64,000 bases of DNA. Source: Paramecium octaurelia (taxonomy: Eukaryota > Ciliophora > Oligohymenophorea > Peniculida > Parameciidae). Below, one piece after another: positions 49,676-61,970 of the stretch (positions within the stretch are counted from its first letter, which is position 1; every line of letters starts with the position of its first letter). The DNA lies in NCBI GenBank assembly GCA_905182995.1, contig CAJJDP010000120.1:186001-250000 (forward strand). The letters run 5' to 3'. The translations under genes were made by a program, and so were the position numbers. Under the pieces are notes generated by a model, which ran no database searches, was not told the origin of the DNA, and worked only from the letters and a program-made list of their open reading frames with translations.

Positions 49676-51078
49676 TCAATCTCATGTATTGGTTGCCTGA
49701 AAGATTCCTTACTAAACTCTTCAAACTTTGTTAGAGTCTTCTATGGCGACAAGGACTCAATAAAATATTAAGATAATCTTAAATGCGCAATGGTGATTTA
49801 TAAAATTTTATTAAGATTGTTTAATTTGGTAAACATCTTTAATTCAAAGGGCATCTTGTACACCAAATCAGTTGTGCATAGATGCTATGACCCCTTGATC
49901 ATAATCACTAATTTCTTTTATTGTGCATTAAAAACAACACTGTATCTTTGTGGAGTTTCATTCTCCTTTCGCAATCTAAAAGTCTCACTATTGACACTCA
50001 GTAAAGGCACTGACAATTTGATATTCAAAGTGTCTTCTGAGAATGGCAAGAACCATGGATCGAACAGTATAATCCCAGCACTGATTCTCTTATCAATCTA
50101 TGCACTGCGATGAACAGTTGCAGCCCCAAAAGAATGACCTGCTCCAATTACCTTATTAAAGTCCACATTCTGTTATTTATAGACATAATCCAATAACGAC
50201 TGAAATTTAGTCACCCGGTCATTTAATTATTAATGTCTAATCATTTTTACCTTCCCTAAAATCTGCTAGCCCAATTGATTCTCTAAAGTAGCCTCTCCAG
50301 TTTTATATTGATGGATCTCCTTCTCATTCAGAATTATTGTGACTTCCTCCTACTATATCGAATATACTTGATATCCATTGCTTGCCCACTCCTTATAAAA
50401 TACCGAATAGTGATCCTTCAAACCTCCCAATCCATTTGAAAATACAATCGTGGGCAACTTGCCGTCTATGATAGGGGAGTCAACCTCAATATCTTCCACC
50501 TTCACTTTATTCAGGAACCCCAACATCCAATAAATAAACATAATAGGAGGTCTCCAATGCATCACATGCTAGAAGTCATTGTAAACTTATTTGATGTAAT
50601 CTCTGTTCCTACAAGAATTGATGGATCTAATTTTAGATTTCTAAAGAGTTGGATAGTATATAGAAACCAAATCTCCATTCTGTAATTTCATTTCTCTAAA
50701 TCCTACCAAATACTTCCCTGTTGGTTTCGGATATTTATATTGTGGCATTACCATTACTAAAGAAACATAGCCGATTTAAAACAATAAGCCCAAAAATACC
50801 ATGAAATATGATTGATGAGACCAATATTTTGATAGTATCAAAGTGATGTATGCAGGTATCAATAGGTATATAGTAAGTCTCATTTTCTGACATTTGATCA
50901 TAAATAGGATTATGAATGCTGTTGAAAAGATCATCTATGATTTCTCAGTCAAATCGATCTAGATTTCATAAATCAAAATCAAAAGCAGATCATTGAAAAA
51001 ACTACCCAACATTAGAATTGCCAATGCCAATTCCAATAGAGGTACATCTTATTGTTGGAATTCGTATGGATATTTCAT
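49676..51078 (-). CDS. PAF-acetylhydrolase-like alpha/beta hydrolase with N-terminal membrane segments
   Basis: MKYPYEFQQQDVPLLELA begins a region with about four hydrophobic helices (LALAILMLGSFFNDLLL, MIFSTAFIILFMIK, LTIYLLIPAYITLIL, FMVFLGLLFQIGYVSLVM). A hydrolase domain follows: TIVFSNGLGGLKDHYSVF, then the nucleophile elbow GAGHSFGAATV, the acid region LFDPWFLPF and the His region KGSQHLCTTDL. This matches the plasma/intracellular PAF-AH family, which cleaves sn-2 acyl groups from oxidised or short-chain phospholipids. Most relatives are soluble, so the membrane anchor is notable. At least two short introns are needed; their positions are not settled. Confidence 0.82.
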
Positions 51079-51196
51079 AATTCTTTGTTCTTAAAATATT
51101 AAATAATAATTTATATTCCATAAATAAAATTCATCTTTCCATTCACCCTTTTATTCAAGTCTCCTCCTCATTAGTTTATATTTCAATTATTAATTA

Positions 51197-51895
51197 ATGA
51201 ATCCAATTTCTAAATAAATTAAGAATATCCTCAGAATAGAAATTATTCTCATAAGTGTCTTAATGATCATCAACATCACTCTATACTTCCTAAATATTGC
51301 GGAGAACAACGAGAACACTTGCCAATTATCATTCAATGCCATGGAGAGATGTTTTGACATCGATAATTAATTGCTGTACAAATAGAGAATGACTAAGACT
51401 CAATGCGACTCTTGCGCTGTCTTGTTATGGTTGATGCCCTCCAATATTATCATGTTATTTATGATGACCCTCATACTCCTTAATAAGACAAGATATTATA
51501 TCAAAAACTACATGAATAAACTGCATCTAGTGGAAATAATCTATTTTGGACTCTAATTTGTATATAATCTTTTCGTACTCTTCTATATTTTTAAAATGCC
51601 CATAAATGACAATTACAAAACCAAATTGGCTCCACTAATACTCCTATTCATTGAATCCTTAGTCAATTGTTTCATATGCATATTGATTAAAATAGATCAA
51701 ATTTATACTATTAATTACTTGCGTGAAACAAATAAGAAGGAATCCCAAATGTCAACTTAGCTCTTATTGTGATTATATTAGAATATATATTTCTTATTAC
51801 TCATCATATTCTATTAATACTCCTTTGGTGAAGATGGAACATTGGAGAATGAGTAATTCATTATTTATAAGAAAATATTAAATATATTTTAATGA
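51197..51895 (+). CDS. Four-helix membrane protein
   Basis: An intronless 232-residue frame starting MNPISKQIKNILRIEIILI. Helix 1 is followed by a Cys-containing, probably luminal, loop (NTCQLSFNAMERCFDIDN, then CDSC). Three more helices follow (NIIMLFMMTLILLN, FGLQFVYNLFVLFYIF, LAPLILLFIESLVNCFICIL), plus a late hydrophobic stretch (NIYFLLLIIFYQYSF). No family is recognised. Its TGA overlaps the ATG of the next gene. Confidence 0.72.
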
Positions 51896-52465
51896 AATTT
51901 TTGCTTATTCCTGCCACCATTTATTTTTTTGTTTCGGGATGGTACTTGTTCATTGAAGCCAAATTGCCATATTATCCTTTTCAACACGTTCTTGAGTTTA
52001 CTCCCAATGTACATTAAATGAGTTTAATTATTTAGCATGCTGTTTAAGCATTGTTCGCAATTGCGTTAGGCTTATGCATTTTGATTGACGTTAAGAAGCT
52101 TCTTATAGCTTTTTTGTTAATAGGCGTGGTAGATCTCTCATTAATTGTTCGCTATTGCTTTAAATTAGAAATGCAGGAACTTAGTGAAGCCTTATAGCAG
52201 TATTAATATGAAAATAGTTTAAAGTGTTGGATACAAAACAATTTTGTTGGGAATCATAATAGAAGCTATGAGAGACCAAGTCATTTATGAGTAGCCTGAG
52301 AAAAAGGAGAAGAGGAAGAGGAAAGTGAAGAAGATGGTTGAAATTGAAGTGGAGGAGGAAGTTGATGAGGATGAAGCTAAAGAAACTCAAAAACCTAATA
52401 CTAAAGTAACAGAAGAAATCAAACAATCTCCGTCTAAGAAAAAAGAAAAGAAAGGCAAATAATGA
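51892..52465 (+). CDS. Membrane protein with highly charged tail
   Basis: MKFLLIPATIYFFVSGWYLF begins three to four hydrophobic segments (SLIIQHAVQALFAIALGL, LLIAFLLIGVVDLSLIV). A 25-nt intron ending AAG (about 52197-52221) joins EALQ to HVGYKTILLGIIIEAMRD. The last ~60 residues are Lys/Glu-rich (EKKEKRKRKVKKMVE, then VEEEVDEDEAKE) and end SPSKKKEKKGKQ, a cytosolic tail that might include a dilysine-type ER signal. The exon sum is in frame. The family is unknown. The start codon shares four bases with the previous gene's stop (ATGA). Confidence 0.65.
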
Positions 52466-52501
52466 TATATGTTATCATGCAAAAAAATGTGTGGATAAAT
52501 A

Positions 52502-54024
52502 TCATTTTTTTACTTGTCGTTATTTAGATTGAAAATTGTTGGATACAGTAAATTCCCTTTTCATTTGGTTCAATTTAGGAATATCTTCATCGCTACTTTC
52601 ATTTTCATTCTACTTCTTCTTGAATATTTAAAAAACATCCTTAGTCATTTGGATTAATTTATCTTTGTAGTTGATGCAATTGGCTGTTGAATCCACTGAT
52701 GTAATTCCAACTACGTTAACACTGGATCTCCTCAATTAAGATGTCGGTCTCAACTTTGAATCTTACATTGAAAATTCACACAGATCCTTCCTTTCAGATA
52801 GCGATTCCTATAGTTTTTTATTGCTTAGACTTTTATTGAATATTTCAATGGAATCCTTATACTACAAATAAAATTCCTTATATATGATATGTTGTTTGTT
52901 GATGCTCTACCATTTTTCTTCGTAATTTTGATTTGCCCGAATCAAAGTGGCGTTTATTGATAATGTTTCATAGTATTTCCTTTGGAGATCCTCGAATTGA
53001 ATCTTCAATTAATCAAATAGTATTTTGGAAGCATCGTAGTTATTTTTCAAATACTTATATTCATTTACCCATTTTTATAGTTCCTCTAATTGATTTAAAT
53101 CTTGGTTCTTTTGTTGTTTCATGTTGATTTGTTATAAGGTAAAGGCTTATATTTGTTGAGCCCTCTTCAAATCCAATTTTGGCATATTGTGCTAAGTTAA
53201 AATGGTCTCTCAATATTGATTCATTTATACATTTATTTGAGCAACATTGAATTCTATCTCCCATTGGAGATGTGCAATCCTTATCTGAATCATCATCTTC
53301 GATCTCGACCAACTTCTTTTGGACTTCAATTAGTTAGGAGATGTATTTGTCTACATTTTTCACTCCTTGATTCGGTTACATCTTCAATCTACATATCTCG
53401 TTTGAGAGAGTCTAAATGTATATTATGTGGATTTACAAAGTTCAACTAAATTAAATCGTTTTTGGATTCCTATAACTTACTCATCTTCATGTGAGCCAAA
53501 GCCAATTGAATCTTGTAATTCTCGATCTCCTATTGCAATCTCAAGGTGGCCTCATTCAAATTCACAATCTTAAAAATGTAATATATTTATACTTATTTAT
53601 ACTTTATTAAATAACCCTCATTTTGAGGATCGTTCTCGTAAAGATTCAGGTTTTAGCATGACTACTCATAATATTTTATTTGTTCTTGCAGTTGCTTAAT
53701 TCTTTGTTCTGACTCTTTGAGAATGAAATCACTTTCCTATTGAGTGACTTAGAGTATTTATTCTAGAATAAGAACCTAAATTACATGGTGAATTACCTTT
53801 GATACTGCTTCATTCCTCTCTGTAAGTAATTTCGTTATTTATTATTTCAAAAGTTCTTATTCCGATTGCATAACACTCAAAAGCATTTTCATATCAGTTC
53901 GACCATTAATTAGACTTTAATATTGCAAGTTTATGGTTATTTATTCTTCTAACCTTTGGTTTAAATTTTGGATTTCCTAACTCAAGTAGTCTATTTTCAA
54001 CTTAGAAGAATCACATTGATCCAT
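52502..54024 (-). CDS. Coiled-coil protein
   Basis: MDQCDSSKLKIDYLSQEI begins almost continuous heptad coiled coil of about 450 residues (IQNLNQRLEEQITINL, MQSEQELLKQQITKLL, RIKQLQEQIKYYEQ, TLRLQQEIENYKIQLALA). The C-terminal third is less regular, and the end is basic and polar (KLNQMKREFTVSNNFQSK). At least two introns are present, near 53570-53610 and 53770-53800. It is probably a cytoskeletal or basal-body structural component, but nothing specific can be named. The gap to the NACHT-WD40 gene is about 355 bp. Confidence 0.68.
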
Positions 54025-54379
54025 TTATGATATTTAATTTAATAACACAATCACTACAAAAATACAAATATTTTATTCGCTAAATCATATTATACTCGAA
54101 TCAAGGCATTCAAAAATCAGATATAATTAACGATCCAATTAAATTAATCAAATATTATTCACAACCCATATCATTTATCCAACCTTACTCTCATCTAATA
54201 ATTACATTTAAGATTTATTCGTAAAAATACTACGAATACTTAATTTACTCTATTTCATAGTATAAAAATATATATAATCAATTGAATCAAAACTGTCAAT
54301 CCTTTTTATTTTATAATTCGAAACTCTCTATTTAAAATAACTCAAATTACTAATTATAGTAATAAACATAATATTTATA
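54025..54379. promoter_or_regulatory. Divergent intergenic region upstream of the NACHT-WD40 gene
   Basis: About 355 bp, long for this genome, between divergent starts. It is very A/T rich, with no coding frame and no recognisable motif. Any regulatory input to the giant gene presumably lies here. Confidence 0.5.
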
Positions 54380-57300
54380 ATGAATAAAATGACAATAGAC
54401 AAATATTATATATGTTTGAGAGGAGGAGGATGTGGTACTACTAAAATAGAACCATAACCAATATCACTTACGAAACAAACAGGATTATAAAAGTCTAATC
54501 TCTTGGATGATCTCAGAAAGTATAGTAAAATTATATCTGAAAAATCATCAACTGTCTTTGATAAGGCTTAAAGTGATGAAGTGATGATAGCTATTTAGTG
54601 GTTTAATTTTAATAAAGAAAACTTTGATCGCCTGTGTCAGAATGATAGATAAGTAGCGTAAGCATTTGATATTGCATTGATTTCACTCGATCAAGTATTG
54701 AGGCAAATTACAGTTTATTTAAGAGCCTCCGGATTCTTGTGTCTCCAAATTTTGTAAATTTGTAATGATTTGTTCCGAATCGTATTTTCAGTTTTACTAA
54801 AAAATTAAGATAGATTTATCGAAGATTCATACAAGCAATAAATATTGGAATATCTGTCTGAATTCGAAAACAATTTGAAATTGGAATCTTAAAACATTTG
54901 GATAACTGGCGCTGAATTTGAATTGACCATCATGTAAGTATGTGTTGAAAATTGCAGAAGCAACTCTCAAAAAGGTTAAGAAATTTTGATCAACTTTATG
55001 TCTGGATTAGTATCCTCATTTATGTCGATGTCACCAACAGAGGACTTAATCTACTCATTAATTGAAGGGGCATAATATATATTTGCTGCAATACAGAAGA
55101 AAATTGAGAATAGTATTTAATTATACGAAATATATTACTTTTTTGAATCCTTAAAATGGTTGATCATTAGACAATTGAGACAATCATAGTTTTCCGTGAA
55201 AAGTTAATTAAATTAACTGATGGATGGGTATACCACATATATCGCAAATTCCAAAAATTGGTTAATCCACTTTTGTTGGCTGAAACTCATCACTGATTTA
55301 CTTACTTATCGTCCAATTGTCAATAAATTCGATTTCTTTAAAACTCAAGACTCTGTCCAATAACAACTAAATTGGAATAAATTATTACATGCAAAATTAC
55401 TAACTCTGCTCTCCTATAACAGGAATGAAGCAAAAATTAATTTGTTTAATGACTATTAATCAGATGGCATACTGAAATAATTTGAAAGTTAACTCTAACT
55501 GGTTGGTTTCAATAAAATTAGATAGTTTTAAAAGTATTTATTAGAAGAAAAAGCATTTTAAAGTTAAACTATTTGTGAATCATATTGCTAATTTACTTTT
55601 AATTAAAATAATAATGATAGACCTATTCATACATTTCTAAGTAATCTAAATATTGACAAATGTCAAAATACATTAACGATTATTCAGAAAATTACATCAG
55701 ATTATAATATATTATGCTAAGATTTATTGCAGAATTTTAATATTTTAATTGAAAACTAAGGTTAGACAAAAAATAGCATTTAATTGCAATAAGATCATTG
55801 TGCATCTCTAGTTTCTTAATTAGAATCGAATACCAAAAGCTTGATATTTCTTATTGTGGAAACCTAGTCTCAGCTATTAACTTTAGCAAACTCTTGCTAA
55901 TTAACGATATCAATCTTAGACTTGACAGCAATACCAGATGATCAAAGGAAAGTAATGACAAGTTAAGTTTAAATCATCAAAGATAGTTTTGGAGAACCCT
56001 TTTATTAACTAATACGTGAAATACAATCAGTTATGATATATCAAAATGAATTAATGAGTAATTATTAAATTCATTTCTAAAATGCTTCTTATATTCACAT
56101 AAAACCCACATAGTAATTCAATACAACCAAATTCAACAGTTCAATCAATAAATTTACAGAATATTCATTTAAAATAATCAACGAAATAAAATTATTTAAT
56201 CACTAATCCAATCAATTAATTCCTTTTAAATAACATTAATAAAGAGATGGTTAAATTACTGATAATTAGCTATTTAATCTGATCAATAAATTAATATCAA
56301 GAGACTTTTTGAATCATTATGTAAAGCAAGCGATCTTGATTTTTGAAAAGATCCAATAGAATCAAAACGAGATTTCATTAGATGATTAGATTAAAGTTAA
56401 TTACAATCTTATATATTTGCTAAATGGCATAATATCTTAAATAAGAGTTTACGAATATTAAATTTATAAAGTTGAATTAGCATTTAAATCTACATTTAGT
56501 AAAGATCAAGAGGAAATAAAAGAAGTTAATTTATAGTAATAACATAAGGAAGTTCTAATAAGATAAGGGCATTATGTAGATGAACTGTTTTAAGACTATA
56601 AAAATGCATCACAATTAAATAAAGAGACACTCAATTTTTTGATAAAATAAATCAATGCTGACTTTGATTCATTAAATAATGCAATGCCTCTGAATGAATT
56701 TAAAAAGGATTAAATGCGCTTCTTCATGGACATCTAATCTCTCTTACTTTAAATCTAACTTTAACCTGTAAATTTAGATTAGAGTGAATAGAAGTTAAGA
56801 CAATTGTATTAAGATCAAATCAAATCTGTTGATAATAATCCATAATAAACCAATAATTAAAATGAAGACAGTGCTGCAACATTATAATAATAAAACTTAA
56901 ATCAACTCAAATTTTTGAAAAGTTATTTATCATAAAAGCTATTTGATTTTTAAGAGTTTTTGTAAAATTTAAATGAAATAAATTTATTGTTATTGAATTC
57001 TTAAAAAATAGATGATTAGAATGTGCAAATTAATGAGATGCAAAGAGAAGTTATGTAAACTTTTAAAGCGATGCATTATATCAAATTTAATAAAGATTTA
57101 GAAGAAATGAAGAATTTAGAGGAAACACTATTTACAACAAATGAACAAAAAATTAAAAACGATATTATTTAAGGTGCGATTGAAGCTATATATAATTTTG
57201 ATGACCATATTGATCAATCTTTTGAAGTCGAAATTGAATTAGATCCCTTTATTTGGTAATCCCAATAATAGATATAATAAATGAGTAATACAGATAAGAA

Positions 57301-60300
57301 TAATAACTAAAATGGATCATAAGATTATAAAATAAGGGAATGCTTGGCATTCAACATTATTAAGATTTAATAGATAATCTAAGAAGAACCCATCAATAAA
57401 TTTAGTCAAAACATAATATCATAGTTATGGATTCATGAAAAGGACGAACGTGTAAAAAGAGTTCTTAAAAATAAAGAAATGATAGAATTATAAAGGAGAT
57501 TGTTTTCTAAAGACATAACTACAATATCTGAAACCTTGAAATAGACAATTCAAAGCAAATTTGACATTATAAACATGACTGAATAAGAAATTTAAATGGA
57601 AATTGATCCAAAAAAGAAAGGTCAACTTTAAAAAAAAATGTTGATCCTTAATCAAGAATTAGACGAATATGTGGAAGGTGTTAATGAAATGTCGTCTAAG
57701 ATGGATCTGAATTTTGTTTTCCTGAAGGAGATTTAAAAATAATTACATTTAATTAAAGAAAAGATACAGAATATTTAAAACTCAATAAATTAATTAAGTG
57801 TAGATCTAAGTAGATTGAGGGGTAAGAGGTACGACGAATTACTGGAAATCAGAAAATAAAGAGTTTTGTTGGCTAGAGAACAAGAAGAATTGAATGAAAT
57901 ATACATTCCATTGAACACTATGATAATAGATCCAATTACAGGACAAGATATCAAAGCATCGGATTTATAACAAGAGATTAATGACTTTCTTTTGAATTAA
58001 GATAAAATGTGTGATGTAATGTTAATAACAGGAAAGGCAGGGTCTGGTAAAAGCAAAGCATCAGAAAGGATTGAGGTTGAATTGTGGAAACTTCACACTA
58101 ACAATGAATAATGGATTCCATTATTTATTTCATTACCAACTATAAAGCATCCTTAATTTAACATCATAGATTAAGGTTTGGAGAAGGAGTAGTATTAATT
58201 TGATAAGTTATAAATTAAAGAATTAAAGGAGGCAATTAAGAAGAAGAAGTTGAAAGTGGTTGTAATTTTGGATAGTTATGATGAGATGAGATCTGAATAC
58301 ATATAATCTAATCTATTTAATACAAATAAGTTTATTGCTGAGTTTGGATAGGATGTGATGGGTTCAAATTTTAAAGTTGTTATTACTTCAAGGAGGGAAC
58401 TATTAACAGTCATGGGATATTAAACATGGTTTTGTGGTAGTAGTCTAGAAAAGATGAAAGAAATCATGCTATTAAGTTTGAATGAAGATTAATGTCAAGA
58501 TTACATTAAATAATACTGTTTATTTTGCATTAAAAGATCAATTATCAGCATTTATGAGAAATTGATATCCTTACAGGGAAAATAGTTTATTGTAAAGGAG
58601 TTTTTGTAGGTTTGGAATTCAATTCATGATTTTCTGGTTTAAGAAACGAATTTTCAGAATACTCATTCTAATCAATTATTGGGTAACAATGAAATAAAGC
58701 ATTTAATAAGACTGTTGAAATGTAAAAGTCTATTTAAATCTTTAAATGACAATCAAGTTTAATAATTATCATAAACTCTTTTTAATATTTGGAGTATTAA
58801 GAAATATTTAAATGTTATTCATAATTCTAATCTCCAAATACTCTTCAATACACCATTTATGCTGAATGTAGTTGTCTAAGTATTACCAAATTTAACAAAA
58901 TCCAATAAGGAGATTTCAACAATAAAAGATTAATTTCTATAAAATTTCATCAATATTAAAAAGAAACTGATTGAATCAGAACAAACGATGATGAGACTCA
59001 AAAATGATTTGGGTTAATAAGAATTTAATGATAAAGATTTAAAGGATGTTGGAATGAAGATTATAATGAATTTAGATAATCAAAACTTTTTTAATTTCTT
59101 CTCTGAATCGAATACTTTAGAATTGATTGATGATAAATCACTAAGGATAATGAATTAATTATTTAATGTTGAAAATGATGGCAGAATTGTTTATGAATCT
59201 TTAAAATAGAAGCAATTTACATCTTATCAATTTTATGAATCATTTATAAGTTATTATCATGATTAGCAAATAGATAAATGGAAGAAGATGGGAAAGGTAT
59301 ATAATTATGAAACAGTGAAAGTGGACTTATAGGAATTTTCATAATCCTTAGCATTGGACATGACAAAAAATTAAGTAACATCAATTGAATATAAAATTAA
59401 AGGAGAACTTAAAATTAGGAAAGCATAGCATTTTTCCTAATTTTAAGAGGAATGGCAGGATCAATACTTTAATGACTCATATGGAGAGAAGGAATATAAA
59501 ACATTAATAAGAAATTCGATGTTAATAGTGTAAAGTGGCAGTAATTACTCATTTAGTCACACTTCAATATAGGAGTTCTATGTTGCTAAATACATTTACG
59601 ATTTTATAGAAAGAATAAAATTAGATTAAGAAATTATGGCTTTGTAGAAACATCATAATTAAGATTACATTGAAAAAATGGAATATAGTTTATATAACTA
59701 ACCTTCCTTTAATATAACATTAGAACATTTTTCAGGAAGTTTAAACATACTAAAAAGTGAAGTAATATCAATCGATTAACTAAAATCGAAATTATTGTCA
59801 TTAGTGAAGCTATCTGGAATATTTCCAAAACTAGAAAGAGCTTCATCTAATTGTATTTATTTATTGAGTTTTCTATAACTTAATTTGAATAATTAGGACA
59901 TCAGCAATATTAATATTTCTGATACCAAATTATATGGATTATCATTTTACAATTGTAATATGTAGAATACCAAGATGAATAATGTGGCCATAGATTCATG
60001 TAATTTTAATAAAGCAAATTTAAGTAACGTTGAGTGGAAAAATATAATATGCAAAGAAAAACCATTTTTCTAAGGACACAAGGATTATATTAAATCTATT
60101 ACAATTACATCAGATGGATCAACTTTGATTTCAGGAGGAGAAGATAATTTAATAATTTTGTGGAATGCTAAGACTTGTTAACAAATTTAAATTTTAGAGG
60201 GACATACTGATATGGTAAGATATGTTAGTATATCAAATGATAACTAAATCTTGGCATCAGGTAGCAATGATAAAACAATCAGATTGTGGTCAATTAAAAC

Positions 60301-61948
60301 AGGAAAGTAAATGGATGTGTTAGAGGGACATGAAGAGAGTGTAACATGCGTAATTTTCTCCTAAGATTCAAACATACTGGTGTCAGGGGGAAATGATAAT
60401 ACTGTAAGGATATGGAATATTAAGTCTAAATAGATTTTAGCTGTCTTGGAGGGTCACCAAAAAACAATAACATCATTATTACTTTATGAAAATAGTTAAA
60501 AATTGATTTCAAGCGGGTAAGACAGCAAAATAATCATGTGGGATGTAGCGAAGAGATGTTAAAGTGAAGTATTGTAAAACGAGAGCGAAGTATTCTCGAT
60601 ATCTTTACATAAAGACGAGCAGTTATTAAGTTCGGGTTATAAGGATGGAAGAATAGTGATGTGGGATATTAAAGGATTGAGATAATTGAGTATATTGGAA
60701 GGACATGGTAGTAATGTAAATAGTTTAAGTTTTACAAGAAGTGGATAAATATTAGCATCAGGTTCAGATGATTAATCAGTTAGATTATGGGATGTGAAAA
60801 CATTCAAACAGATAGGATATCTACAAGGACATTCCCACTTTGTTACTTCCTTAGTGTTTTCTCCAGATGGGATGGTTCTGTACTCTGGAAGTCAAGATAA
60901 AATGATTAGATAATGGAATGTTACTGCCACAAAATAAGATTATGTTTTAGATGGTCATTTAAATTATGTGTCATCATTGAGTTTCTCTCCTGATGGTTAA
61001 ATGTTGGCATCTGGAAGTAGAGATTGCAGTGTTCAATTATGGAATGTTTAAGAAGGCACTTTGCTTTGCAGACTTGAAGGACACACTGAGATGGTTTGGT
61101 GTGTTAAATTTTCACCCACTAAGATGATATTGGCCTCTGGTGGAGATGATCAAACCATTCGAATTTGGGACCCATAGTTTTAGAAGCAATTGCATGTTAT
61201 TAAATCTCAGTGTGATTCCATTTAATCTTTAGCGTTTTCTAATGATGGCTCAATGTTGGCCTCTGGTTCTGGAGGTTTCTCCTACGTTATTAAGATTTGG
61301 AATCTAAAAGACTATTCATTAACTTAAGTGTTTGATGTTCATTCTCACACTGTTAATTGTTTACTATTTATGAAGAATGGTAACATCATATCAGGAGGTG
61401 CAGATAATATGATATTTGTTCTAAATGTCGAAACTGGATAGAAAGAACTTTCAATCAAAATCCATAGAGGATCAGTAAATTCATTGAAGTTAGTGGAAGA
61501 TGTACTAATATCAGGTAGTAGTGATCATACTATCAAGACTTATAACTTAAAGGAATAGAGAGAGAGTTCTGTAATTTCAGGGCATCAAAATACAATAACT
61601 TCACTTGCATTATCTCATGATTGCTAAATGCTCATATCAGGCAGCGATGATCTAAGCATTGGAATTTGGGATTTGACCACTTAAAAATAAGTAGCTAGTC
61701 TATCTGCTCCTGATTAGGTCAAGTGTGTTGATGTTTGTCCTGTTGGATAGGTCTTTGCTGCAGGTTGCTTCGATGGATCTATCCATCTATTCAAAATGAT
61801 AGATAATCAGAAGTTTGATTGCTATAAGATCATTTCAAGGTGCCCTCTCATTTAAGCTAAGGATTGCGTTTTGAAGAATTCAAATATTGTGTCGAGAAGT
61901 GATTCTTTGCAACCACTTTTGATATAGAAAGGAGCGATTAAAATATGA
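54380..61948 (+). CDS. NLR-like STAND NTPase: helical N-terminus, NACHT, pentapeptide-like stretch, 14 WD40 repeats
   Basis: One intronless frame of 2,522 residues. Residues 1-~1195 are helical and Gln/Asn-rich with no named domain. NACHT/STAND module: Walker A TGKAGSGKS (about 1217-1225), Walker B VVVILDSYDEM (Asp 1298), sensor-1 VVITSRRE (Thr 1336). A helical arm region follows (SFSHTSIQEFYVAKYI, typical of NACHT proteins). About 1836-1890 is pentapeptide-like (ISDTKLYGLSFYNCNMQNT, NFNKANLSNVEW). From about 1899, 14 WD40 repeats (LEGHTDMVRYVS, LASGSNDKTIRLW) would form two seven-bladed propellers. STAND proteins are nucleotide-gated oligomerising switches, with the WD40 part sensing a ligand. 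An alternative ATG is at 54389. Confidence 0.93.
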
Positions 61949-61970
61949 ATATAATATAATTATATATAAA

